From assembly GCA_039980455.1 (NCBI GenBank), contig JBDXCG010000003.1:558001-622000 (forward strand): a stretch of DNA of 64,000 bases, in the 5' to 3' direction. The first letter of the stretch is position 1, and each line of letters begins with the position of its first letter. Made by a program: the position numbers and the translations under genes. The notes under the pieces were generated by a model. The model saw only the letters and a list, made by a program, of their open reading frames with translations, was not told the DNA's origin and did no database searches. Origin of the DNA: CALINF01 sp039980455. GTDB lineage: Bacteria; Pseudomonadota; Gammaproteobacteria; Pseudomonadales; Halieaceae. Below are positions 1 to 7,856 of the stretch, piece by piece.

Positions 1-1
1 C

Positions 2-157
2 TCGGTGGCGATTGTCGAAGAAAATATAGACGGCAAACCGGTGCACTATCTGGTTACGCTGGTTTCTAATGTACTACGCGAGAATTCAGCGGTGGCACAC
101 CAGACGCTGGGTGGAGAAATTCACGCTATCATCAAGGCACGACACGCAACGAAGTAG
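2..157 (+). CDS. C-terminal fragment of a probable serine hydrolase (cut by window start)
   Basis: An open frame runs in from the left edge and stops at TAG 155-157, giving the last 51 residues. The pattern is a beta strand (HYLVTLVSN), then a short helix (HQTLGGEIHAIIK). This resembles the final strand and helix of the beta-lactamase-like protein encoded convergently next door (YIVVALVND followed by RRIAAGTHKLM), so a related serine hydrolase is likely. No catalytic motif is inside the window. The 3' end overlaps the convergent gene's 3' end by 26 bases. The family call rests on a short tail only. Confidence 0.5.
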   Translation, partial: SVAIVEENIDGKPVHYLVTLVSNVLRENSAVAHQTLGGEIHAIIKARHATK

Positions 158-1076
158 TATTCGCCTGCATCAATTTGTGAGTACCAGCGGCGATGCGTCT
201 GAGTATTTGCTCGCCGTTGTCATCATTAACCAGTGCCACCACGATATAGGTAAGTCCATTTTGCTCAATCATGGCACTGTCGGCATGATAGTTTTTCCAG
301 CTCCCGGACTTTCTCAGCATCGATAGTCCTTCCTCGCCGGCAAGCCCTGCTACAAATTTGTGATTGATACCGGGGCGGCCCAATATGTCACGCATAATTG
401 CAGCGTGCTGTTCATCCAACAGCGAGCCAGCGTTCAGGCGATAGTACATCCGCGCGACCTGGTAAACAGTGGCGGCATGGGAGAAGCCGCCAATAGGATC
501 TCTGCGATACGCGTCGGCCGCGGCATAGTCTTTGCCAACCCAGATGCCGCCGCTGCGCTGTGCATCGTAGAAGGCGAACTGCGGCTCCTGAAGTATGCTC
601 AGCAAGTTTTCTCGTCCGACTTTGGCCAATACCTCTGTGGCGCATTCGTTGCACGACACGCGGATCATCGCATTCATATCTTCAAGAAGATCGTCATCGA
701 GGATGAGCTGCCCGCGTTCGGCGGCTACCAGCGCGCCTAACGCGATGGCGAGTTTTGGCAGGCTGGCTGCGTACATCATATGATGACCGTTAACCATAGC
801 CAGACGGTGAGCCTTGCCGTCGTCGATCAAGACTACGGCGACAGCTAGAAAATCTTCATTCACCAGGTTGCAGTAGTCCATGCTACAAAGCATGAACTCA
901 AGTGCCGCTTGTAGTTCCGGATCCTGGTTAGGTGGTAAGTCTCCTGCTTGATGGTAGCGTTCCAGCTCTATTGCGTGGAGTAATGGCGCAAAGATGATAA
1001 GCATGCTAAAGCCAAGCAGGCAGCACTGCTGTAGAAAGGCTCTGATAGCGGGCTGGCTGCGGTGGTTATAGATCAA
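132..1076 (-). CDS. Class A beta-lactamase-like serine hydrolase, exported
   Basis: Exported serine hydrolase of the penicillin-binding/class A beta-lactamase fold. Counting from a TTG start at 1076, a hydrophobic signal segment (LLGFSMLIIFAPLLHA) is followed by the three family motifs in order and spacing: SLPK (SxxK, about 105-108), SCN (SxN, about 141-143) and KSG (KTG box, about 256-258). I chose TTG 1076 because GAGGACG lies about 8 bases upstream and overlap with the preceding gene is short. A GTG at 1112 would give 326 residues and a 47-base overlap. Substrate is unknown. The typical E166 region of true class A beta-lactamases is not evident, so peptidoglycan or another amide/ester is as likely as a beta-lactam. 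It is last in the saccharopine gene run. Confidence 0.82.
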   Translation of the reverse strand: MIYNHRSQPAIRAFLQQCCLLGFSMLIIFAPLLHAIELERYHQAGDLPPNQDPELQAALEFMLCSMDYCNLVNEDFLAVAVVLIDDGKAHRLAMVNGHHMMYAASLPKLAIALGALVAAERGQLILDDDLLEDMNAMIRVSCNECATEVLAKVGRENLLSILQEPQFAFYDAQRSGGIWVGKDYAAADAYRRDPIGGFSHAATVYQVARMYYRLNAGSLLDEQHAAIMRDILGRPGINHKFVAGLAGEEGLSMLRKSGSWKNYHADSAMIEQNGLTYIVVALVNDDNGEQILRRIAAGTHKLMQANTTSLRVVP

Positions 1077-2235
1077 ACGCCACGTCCTCAATCTGTACGC
1101 AATCGCCGCCACGCTCTAATACGCTGAACCACTGCTCGATCTGATGTTTTTCGGCGGGCGCCGTACTCACGCCATGACTGATCTTGCCCGCGAGAATGTC
1201 TTCTACTGCCAGGCTCACCGGGATCGACACCAGTCGCGCCATAGCGGAGCCCGTTTCATTTCCCAGTGAGTCGAGGGTGCAGGCACGATGGAACAAGGTT
1301 TCTTGTTCAGACTGGCAATGTAGCTCTACGCTCAGTACCACACGGTCGGGCTCGTTATCTGCATACCGATAGTGTTGCCATAATTCATTTGATAGCGTGT
1401 TGAGCGTTTCTTCGTGGTTGTCACCACTCGCATCATGCAAGGTGTCGAAAATACCCTGCCAGGCAAGTGACCATCCCTGTAGCCGGAGCGTGCCGCGCAC
1501 GAACTCCTCGACTGGCCAACCGGGATCAAAGTTGTACTCAGACATAAATGGCAGTGAGTCACGGTTGGGGTAGGCTTCGAAAGTTTCACTGTGACCATTG
1601 AGATTGACGGAGTAGGGGGTAATTGCTTCCCACGGTCTTTCTGCAGTGCAATTCTCGCCAGCGGCGATATACCGGGCAGGTGTGAGCAAAGCGCGTAGCA
1701 CGCCCACAGGAGACCAGCTGAACTTGTAGCAGAAGTCATTGGATACAGCGGGAAAGCCGCCACAATACGAGCGAAAGGAAAGCTTTGCGCTGTTATCGTA
1801 GCGATCACTGCTTCGCCATGCATCAATCAAAAGGTGTGCCATGAGATGATCAAGTCCGGGATCCAGTCCCACCTCATTGACGAGGCATAGTTGTTGCTCG
1901 TGCGCACTTTCATCGAGTGCGCGCATAGCGTCGGAGACGTAGGAGCTGGAGACAAAGTGGGCACGGCCTGCAATGGCCAGCTTGGCTACCGCAACATGCA
2001 TATCGGCTGGCAGCATGGACACAACAACATCCCCAGGTTCTAGTCGATTTGCGAGATCGTCGAGGTTGAGTGCAAAGATCTCGGGTTGTGAGGGTGCGTC
2101 TGCAACAAGTTGGTGGGCATTGGCGAGCGTGCGATTCCACAGGCACACACGAGCGCCATTTGCGAGCAGGCGTAGTAAGCCAGGTCCGCTGGACAGCCCG
2201 GCTCCCAGCCAATGGATAACAGGTGAACTAGTCAT
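1066..2235 (-). CDS. Saccharopine dehydrogenase, glutamate-forming type (LYS9-like)
   Basis: Saccharopine reductase-type enzyme interconverting saccharopine with glutamate plus 2-aminoadipate semialdehyde, using NAD(P). The N-terminus is a Rossmann nucleotide-binding motif (VIHWLGAGLSSGPG, a GxGxxxGxG variant) followed by WNR. The family's C-terminal substrate domain contains the conserved NEVGLDPGLDHLMAH stretch near residue 130. Start chosen at ATG 2235, which overlaps the stop of the upstream LYS1-like gene by 8 bases. The longer form from 2274 would overlap by 47. Pairing with a lysine-forming saccharopine dehydrogenase makes a complete two-enzyme saccharopine route. In bacteria this could run towards lysine catabolism; direction is not shown by sequence. 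Confidence 0.9.
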   Translation of the reverse strand: MTSSPVIHWLGAGLSSGPGLLRLLANGARVCLWNRTLANAHQLVADAPSQPEIFALNLDDLANRLEPGDVVVSMLPADMHVAVAKLAIAGRAHFVSSSYVSDAMRALDESAHEQQLCLVNEVGLDPGLDHLMAHLLIDAWRSSDRYDNSAKLSFRSYCGGFPAVSNDFCYKFSWSPVGVLRALLTPARYIAAGENCTAERPWEAITPYSVNLNGHSETFEAYPNRDSLPFMSEYNFDPGWPVEEFVRGTLRLQGWSLAWQGIFDTLHDASGDNHEETLNTLSNELWQHYRYADNEPDRVVLSVELHCQSEQETLFHRACTLDSLGNETGSAMARLVSIPVSLAVEDILAGKISHGVSTAPAEKHQIEQWFSVLERGGDCVQIEDVAFDL

Positions 2236-3316
2236 GAAGAGGTCCGCTGTAGTGATGAAAGAGTCTTTCTGCACGCTGCCAAATCGGTGCTTCTGCCTGA
2301 GAGAGGGTCAGAATAACCGGAAGTAGTTGTGTGCTGAAATCTTCGCTGGATTCTCTGGGTAGCAAACTCGGTAGATTGTCTATGGCAATAAGGTCTAGAG
2401 GCGTCGGATTGGGTTGCAGGCGCAGTACCGGCTCATTGGCTGAGGTGCATTGGTCGTACAATGGTATCGGATTGAATTCGCTCAAAGGGTCGCAACTGAT
2501 ATCTGCTATTACCGATAATACCCGTTGCTGTTGAGTGACAAGCTCGGGCGCAATGAAGGGGGGCAATTTCTCGTTCACCAGCACGCAATTGAGAAATATC
2601 GGATAGTTAAGAATCTCCTGAAATGGCCCGCCGACTGAGGTTTCGGCCATGTCCCAGTTGAGTGTGGGGACTTCCAGCATCTCCGCAAGCGCTCTGGCAC
2701 CGGCACCTACCCGGCCCAAAGCTCCGATGATAATCATGCGTAGATCATCGAGGTCTCGCGCGGCGACACGATCAAGACAGGCGGTTACCTCGCTTAACAA
2801 ATTTGCCTTATCTTGCCAGGGCTGAAGTGACTGCAGAGGAGGCTCTAGCCCGCTGCGCTGACCAGCCCATGTCAGGATCGAGAGCGCAGATCCTACAAAC
2901 CCTGCCCAGTAGCCAAATGCAGCGCAGCGCTTACCACTGTCATCCACCAGGTATTCAAGGTCCAGCAGTGTGCCTTCACCACGCTTAAAGCGTTGCAGCA
3001 GGGTATTCCAGCCAGATTGTCCCTTGTAAGCATGGGCGAAATAGATGTGCTGATGGGTAAGTGGGACGTCACTGTCAGGCAGTTCTTTGAGGCCGAGTAT
3101 GTAAGCGTGTGATGGAGCAGCTGGCCAGGTCCCGGCGTCAACCAGTGTGCATCCTTGCTCTTCATATTCCTGCGCGGCGAACACACTCTGAATTGATCGC
3201 TCAACGGTCACACTAAAGCCACTGTCTAGTAACTTGCGAGCGGTATAGGGTGTTAATGCGGCCCGAGCCTCGCCGGGCTTTGTCTCCGCGCGCAGCCAGA
3301 TGTGCTTACTCATCAT
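2228..3316 (-). CDS. Saccharopine dehydrogenase, lysine-forming type (LYS1-like)
   Basis: NAD-dependent enzyme interconverting lysine plus 2-oxoglutarate with saccharopine. The 362-residue length fits single-domain LYS1. The N-terminal alanine-dehydrogenase-like half has RAETKPGEARAALTP. The two catalytic residues described for the yeast enzyme are visible: K77 in LGLKELP and H95 in IYFAHAYKGQ. A dinucleotide-binding region follows (IIIGALGRVGAGA, about 195-207). It is first in a minus-strand run LYS1-like, LYS9-like, serine hydrolase, and is divergent from the M20 hydrolase. A second ATG at codon 2 (3313) is an equally good start. Confidence 0.92.
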   Translation of the reverse strand: MMSKHIWLRAETKPGEARAALTPYTARKLLDSGFSVTVERSIQSVFAAQEYEEQGCTLVDAGTWPAAPSHAYILGLKELPDSDVPLTHQHIYFAHAYKGQSGWNTLLQRFKRGEGTLLDLEYLVDDSGKRCAAFGYWAGFVGSALSILTWAGQRSGLEPPLQSLQPWQDKANLLSEVTACLDRVAARDLDDLRMIIIGALGRVGAGARALAEMLEVPTLNWDMAETSVGGPFQEILNYPIFLNCVLVNEKLPPFIAPELVTQQQRVLSVIADISCDPLSEFNPIPLYDQCTSANEPVLRLQPNPTPLDLIAIDNLPSLLPRESSEDFSTQLLPVILTLSQAEAPIWQRAERLFHHYSGPLHD

Positions 3317-3448
3317 GTTTATCTTTCCGGTACATCAGACGATATGTTACCGCACGTACGGCGGAGATGCCCCTGCTTCAGCGTTTCCTATTGCGCTTTT
3401 ATATGGCTCTGTTAGCCTGCAAAGCTCTCTTTTAAAAGGATCAAGCCA

Positions 3449-4771
3449 ATGTCCATGTTTAGCCGTTTATTGCCGCTAGTACTGTGCGCAACACTATTAC
3501 CCGGTGTGGCCAATAGTGATGAGCTAAGTAATGAAGTCGACAAGGATTACGAAGCTCACCTAGGTGATCTGTTCGACTTTTTTCATCGCAACCCCGAACT
3601 CTCCACCATGGAAACAAAAACTGCTGCTCGACTTGCTGAGGAACTTCGCGCAGCCGGTTTTAAGGTGACCGAAGGCGTTGGTGGAACGGGTGTGGTTGCC
3701 ATGATGAAGAATGGAGATGGCCCTTTGGTGATGATGCGGGCAGATATGGACGGCTTACCAGTAGAGGAAAAGTCCGGGCTGGCTAATGCATCTCGCGCTC
3801 GCCAGATTGACCCCGATGGTAAAGATGTTCCGGTGATGCACGCCTGTGGGCACGATGTTCACATCACTAGTCTGGTAGGTACAGCCCGTGCGATGGCAGC
3901 GCGCAAGGATCAGTGGTCAGGCACGTTGATGTTGATTGGTCAGCCAGCAGAGGAACGCGTGCTGGGCGCGCGTCAGATGATGGATGACAACCTCTGGCAA
4001 CGTTTTGGCAAACCAGACTACGCACTGGCTTTCCATGTCACTTCAACAATCCCGACTGGCAAACTTTCTGCTGTGATGGACTCTCCGTATTCCGGCGCCG
4101 ATACAGTGGATATTATTGTGCATGGCGTTGGCGCTCACGGCGCTAGCCCTCATCGTGGTGTAGACCCCATTGTGCTGGGGTCGCAGATTGTGCTGGCTTT
4201 ACAGACTGTTATCAGCCGAGAGTTAGCACCCAGAGATGCGGGTGTAATTACGGTGGGTTCTTTTCATTCCGGTACCAAGCACAACATCATTTCTGATCGC
4301 GCTCACCTACAGTTAACTGTGCGTAATGACGATTTTGAATCGCGCGAGCTACTGCTCGCCGGCATCAAGCGCATTGCAGAGAACATGGGGCGGGTGGCTG
4401 GCCTGCCTGAGGATAAGCTTCCCGAAGTCATCGTATCCGAGGAGTCGGTACCACCCACAATTAACGATCCAGAACTTACCGGTCGACTGCGTACAGTCTG
4501 GATAGGCCGTTTTGGTGATGATGTTTTTGATAGCAGCAAACGCAAAGGCATGGGAGCTGAGGACTTTCCGTTTTTTACGACTGACCCCTACATTCCCAGC
4601 ACCTACTTTGCAGTCGGTGGTACACCGCAAGCCGATTTCGACCGCGAGGCAGCTGGAGGCGAACCCGTACCTTCACATCATTCGCCTTTATTCAAGATCA
4701 CCCCTGAGCCTGCAGTTACATTAGGCGTCGAGGCCACCGTATCGGCATTGCTGGATCTAATGCACAAATAG
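3449..4771 (+). CDS. M20D-family amidohydrolase/carboxypeptidase, exported
   Basis: Metal-dependent amidohydrolase of the M20 peptidase family, in the subgroup of IAA-amino-acid and hippurate hydrolases that release an amino acid from an N-acyl amide. Signal peptide at 1-23 (hydrophobic core LLPLVLCATLLPG, cleavage near ANS-DEL), so a periplasmic location is expected. Metal and catalytic motifs: MRADMDGLP (about 96-104), HACGHDVH (131-138, with the Cys ligand typical of M20D), GQPAEE (164-169) and GMGAEDFPFF near the C-terminus. AAGGA-like ribosome site (AAAAGGATC) precedes ATG 3449. Natural substrate unknown. Divergent from the saccharopine genes. Confidence 0.92.
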   Translation: MSMFSRLLPLVLCATLLPGVANSDELSNEVDKDYEAHLGDLFDFFHRNPELSTMETKTAARLAEELRAAGFKVTEGVGGTGVVAMMKNGDGPLVMMRADMDGLPVEEKSGLANASRARQIDPDGKDVPVMHACGHDVHITSLVGTARAMAARKDQWSGTLMLIGQPAEERVLGARQMMDDNLWQRFGKPDYALAFHVTSTIPTGKLSAVMDSPYSGADTVDIIVHGVGAHGASPHRGVDPIVLGSQIVLALQTVISRELAPRDAGVITVGSFHSGTKHNIISDRAHLQLTVRNDDFESRELLLAGIKRIAENMGRVAGLPEDKLPEVIVSEESVPPTINDPELTGRLRTVWIGRFGDDVFDSSKRKGMGAEDFPFFTTDPYIPSTYFAVGGTPQADFDREAAGGEPVPSHHSPLFKITPEPAVTLGVEATVSALLDLMHK

Positions 4772-4905
4772 TTGTGCGAGGAATCGTTTCGCCGGTACTA
4801 ACAAGCGCCGGCTGAGTGCAGGGATGTACCTCTGAATCAGGTAGCTGCCCTGCAAATGCTCAGAAGTATAAGAGTTAACAGTGAGCTCAAACTGGAGAAA
4901 CACGA

Positions 4906-5613
4906 ATGTCTGAAGTTCTGAAAGCCAAGCCTGCCAGCACGGTGGTGCTATTGCGTGATACGCCATCGGGTATGGAAACCCTTCTGCTGAAGCGTAACAA
5001 AGCGCTCATTTTTGCTGGTGGATTTTGGGTGTTTCCAGGTGGCTCTGTCGATGAGGAAGATATGGAGGAGGCAGGCGGTGATCTGGAGGCTGCAACTCGG
5101 GTCGCGGCGGTGCGAGAGGCGCAGGAAGAGTGTGGCCTGGAGCCTCATATAGAAGACATGGTTCAGCTGAGCCACTGGACTACGCCCATTGGAGAGCCAC
5201 GTCGTTTTCTGACCTGGTTTTATGCGGCGCCATTGGCTGCGGACGATCGAGTGGTAATCGACGGTGGTGAAATCCACGATGCGATGTGGATAACGGTCGA
5301 CAATGCTATCGAGCAGCATGAGGCCGGTGAACTGGGTTTGCTGCCACCAACCTATGTCACGCTGTTGCACCTGTCCAACTACGCGACGATCGCCGATATG
5401 GTGGCGGCAGAGCGCAGTACAACACCCCACGAAGTGTTTCCGGTATTTGGTGATGATAATGGCCAGCCGGCGGTGATGTATCGAGGCGATGCTGGCTACG
5501 AGTCTGGTGATGCTACCGCCCCTGGCGCACGGCACCGGGTGTATCTCAAAGATAGCCGCTGGTGGTATGTGCATGAGGACGTCGGTGATGAATTCCCACC
5601 CCTTATTGCCTGA
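4906..5613 (+). CDS. Nudix hydrolase, NUDT19-like
   Basis: Nucleoside-diphosphate-linked-moiety hydrolase. The Nudix box is present with an insertion as in the NUDT19/NUDT7-like group: GGFWVFPGGSVDEED (38-52), then AAVREAQEECGLEP (67-80), giving the REUxEExGU core. NUDT7/19-type enzymes hydrolyse CoA esters, which would suit the many acyl-CoA genes in this window, but the substrate is not proven. GGAG lies about 8 bases before ATG 4906. The gene is followed 25 bases later by a cytochrome b561 gene on the same strand. Confidence 0.88.
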   Translation: MSEVLKAKPASTVVLLRDTPSGMETLLLKRNKALIFAGGFWVFPGGSVDEEDMEEAGGDLEAATRVAAVREAQEECGLEPHIEDMVQLSHWTTPIGEPRRFLTWFYAAPLAADDRVVIDGGEIHDAMWITVDNAIEQHEAGELGLLPPTYVTLLHLSNYATIADMVAAERSTTPHEVFPVFGDDNGQPAVMYRGDAGYESGDATAPGARHRVYLKDSRWWYVHEDVGDEFPPLIA

Positions 5614-5638
5614 TATATTGGGGACCAGATAAGACAAA

Positions 5639-6316
5639 ATGCAAGACAGCGTTCAGGTGGAACAGACAGATAAAACCCTATGGGACTGGCCGGTGCGCAT
5701 TATTCACTGGTCTTTTGTTGTGCTTATACCTCTTGCCTGGTGGACGGCGGAGGAGGCCCTGTACGAATATCATGAGTGGATAGGCCTGACGGTGATCACG
5801 TTGGTGGTCACGCGTATTGTCTGGGGCCTTGTAGGAAGCTCTCACGCACGGTTTAGCGACTTTCTCACGGGGCCAGCCGCTATTGGAGCCTATTTGAGCG
5901 GGAAGGGTGCGCGCAGCCCAGGTCACAACCCGCTCGGCGCTTGGTCTGTAGTAGTGCTGCTTGCACTTTTGCTCGTGCAAGCCGGTAGTGGCCTGTTTAA
6001 CACCGACGACATACTGTTCAACGCACCGCTGTACTACATGGCGAGTGATGACTTTAGAAACCTCATGGGAGAGGTTCACGACATTGCGTTTGACGCGTTG
6101 CTCGGATTTGTAGCGCTACACGTTGCTGCGGTGTTTTATCACCAATTCAAATTGAAGGAAAAAGTGTTAAACGCTATGGTACGCGGTCGCGCCGACGGCC
6201 GCGAAGGCAATGGCCGTGTAATGAATCCTGTATGGGCACTGCTAATCGCTTGCGCGGTTGCAGGACTTATCTGGTGGGGCCTTTCTTTAGCGCCTCAACC
6301 TACACCAATCTGGTAA
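5639..6316 (+). CDS. Cytochrome b561-family membrane protein
   Basis: Four-helix di-heme cytochrome b of the Ni/Fe-hydrogenase b-type/b561 family, moving electrons in the inner membrane. The start WDWPVRIIHW is typical. Candidate heme ligands are H23 (helix 1), H45 (helix 2), H147 (helix 3) and H161 (helix 4). A fifth hydrophobic segment near the C-terminus (WALLIACAVAGLIWWGL) extends beyond the basic four-helix core. ATG 5639 lies 25 bases after the Nudix stop and the next gene begins 21 bases after its stop, so the three may be co-transcribed. Redox partner is not identifiable here. Confidence 0.88.
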   Translation: MQDSVQVEQTDKTLWDWPVRIIHWSFVVLIPLAWWTAEEALYEYHEWIGLTVITLVVTRIVWGLVGSSHARFSDFLTGPAAIGAYLSGKGARSPGHNPLGAWSVVVLLALLLVQAGSGLFNTDDILFNAPLYYMASDDFRNLMGEVHDIAFDALLGFVALHVAAVFYHQFKLKEKVLNAMVRGRADGREGNGRVMNPVWALLIACAVAGLIWWGLSLAPQPTPIW

Positions 6317-6337
6317 CTGACTTCAGGAAATAGACAC

Positions 6338-7789
6338 ATGAAATCCTACCTGCTGCGGATTGCGACGTTGTTACTTGTTGTGATGAGCATTAACCATCGG
6401 GCGTATGCCGAGTCATATGACTACTTTCAGCCCAATCGGGAGCTTATTCGTAATGGCGTTCAAGCTGTGCTGCAGTGCAACGGTCTGTTTACATCCGACC
6501 GTTCGCTTGAGCAGGTATTTGATCAGGAGCTGGCGTATCTCACACAAGAGCGCTTCGGTGGCAAAGTGGGTACAGCGCAAGAGGGCGCCTATCAGGTAGA
6601 TTCAGTTCTGCGCCGGGTCACCGTCGGTGGAGGTGAATACGGCACCCCGGTTTCTGCCGTGTTCCGAGAAGGGGTTGGTTGTGTCGTGATGGCGCCCGAT
6701 CAAACTCAAGCAGATATCGGTGGGTTACCCGAGTTGACGCTGCCCTACAGCGACATTGATCCAGATACCGTTGATTGGCCAGACGGTGACAGAATTACTG
6801 AGAAAGTGATCGCCGCCGAGTTTGACCTGGAACGCTTACAGGCAGCGTCCGACTGGGCGTTTAACCGAGAGACGCCAGAGCAGGACACGCTCAGCTTGAT
6901 CGTTTTGCACAAGGGCCAGATTGTGCACGAGCGCTATGCTGCAGGCATTACACGAGAGACGCGCACGCGCACCTGGTCTACGGCCAAGAGTATCGCCGTA
7001 ACGCTGATCGGCATGCTGATCGATGAGGGTCGTATGAAGCTGGACGAGCCGCTGGGGTTTGTCTGGAAGCCTGAGCTATTGCAGCCAGAACAGGATCCTC
7101 GCAATGCGATTACGCTTCGCAATGTATTGCAGATGAGTAGTGGGTTGTATCCGGTGGACAGTTTTAACATGGAGTATGCAACGGGCTCGGGGCTCTCCTA
7201 TTGGGCCGGTGCAAGCTCAGTGTCCGGTATGTTGGATCGTGGTCTCGTCAGGCAGCCAGGCACCTATTGGGATTATGAGAACTACGACACGCTAATGGCG
7301 GTGTACGCGATGAAGCGCGCGCTAGGCAGTGAGGAGGTTTATGCGCAGTATCCGCGTAAGGCTCTGTTTGATCGAATTGGTATGCGCAATACCGTGGTTA
7401 GTACAGATCGCTTCGGTGACTTCATCTTTTCCAGTGCGATATATTCCAACGCGCGAGATTTGGCGCGCTTTGGCTTACTGTATGCACGCGATGGTGTGTG
7501 GAACGGCGAGCGCTTGCTCAGTTCACGGTGGATCGATTTTGTCAGGGCACCCGCTCCAGCAACAGGCGAGCGCGGACATTTCTATGGCGCGCAATGGTGG
7601 CTGGTACCTGATGATCGAGATGACATTCCGCGCGATGCTTACGCTACAGCAGGCAATCGCGGACAGTATGTGATTGTTGTTCCTTCTTATGATCTGGTGA
7701 TTGTTCGCCGCGGCCTCGACTATGGAAAGCAGGGCTTCGACCGGTGGGATCTTACCCGCGAAGTGATCACGGCCTTTGCTGCCCCATAG
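6338..7789 (+). CDS. Class C beta-lactamase-like serine hydrolase, exported
   Basis: Exported serine hydrolase of the beta-lactamase class C/esterase superfamily. Signal peptide 1-24 (LLRIATLLLVVMSI, cleavage after AYA). An N-terminal extension of roughly 150 residues precedes the catalytic domain. Motif 1 is STAK (S214, K217); motif 2 is the Tyr-x-Asn of YENYD (Y313, N315). A glycine-rich strand near GNRGQYVIVVPS probably supplies the third motif. Function could be an esterase, peptidase or amide hydrolase. ATG 6338 lies 21 bases after the cytochrome b561 gene. Confidence 0.88.
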   Translation: MKSYLLRIATLLLVVMSINHRAYAESYDYFQPNRELIRNGVQAVLQCNGLFTSDRSLEQVFDQELAYLTQERFGGKVGTAQEGAYQVDSVLRRVTVGGGEYGTPVSAVFREGVGCVVMAPDQTQADIGGLPELTLPYSDIDPDTVDWPDGDRITEKVIAAEFDLERLQAASDWAFNRETPEQDTLSLIVLHKGQIVHERYAAGITRETRTRTWSTAKSIAVTLIGMLIDEGRMKLDEPLGFVWKPELLQPEQDPRNAITLRNVLQMSSGLYPVDSFNMEYATGSGLSYWAGASSVSGMLDRGLVRQPGTYWDYENYDTLMAVYAMKRALGSEEVYAQYPRKALFDRIGMRNTVVSTDRFGDFIFSSAIYSNARDLARFGLLYARDGVWNGERLLSSRWIDFVRAPAPATGERGHFYGAQWWLVPDDRDDIPRDAYATAGNRGQYVIVVPSYDLVIVRRGLDYGKQGFDRWDLTREVITAFAAP

Positions 7790-7804
7790 AGTGTGAGTTG
7801 ACTC

Positions 7805-7856
7805 AGTGGCCTTTGGCAGAATGGGCTTAGGTCAGTCAGGTAGCGCAAAGGCCACT
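7805..7856. repeat. 11-bp perfect inverted repeat between convergent genes
   Basis: AGTGGCCTTTG (7805-7815) pairs exactly with CAAAGGCCACT (7846-7856), leaving a 30-base loop. It spans the gap between the convergent serine hydrolase (stop 7789) and PQQ dehydrogenase (stop 7832). The second arm is inside the last codons of the PQQ gene. The stem could slow or end transcription from both sides. No run of U follows, and the loop is long for an intrinsic terminator. Confidence 0.45.

Noticed and set aside
4948..5637. 229-residue open frame antisense to the Nudix gene
   Set aside because: The product is not recognisable, lacks a ribosome site and lies wholly opposite a gene with a complete Nudix box.
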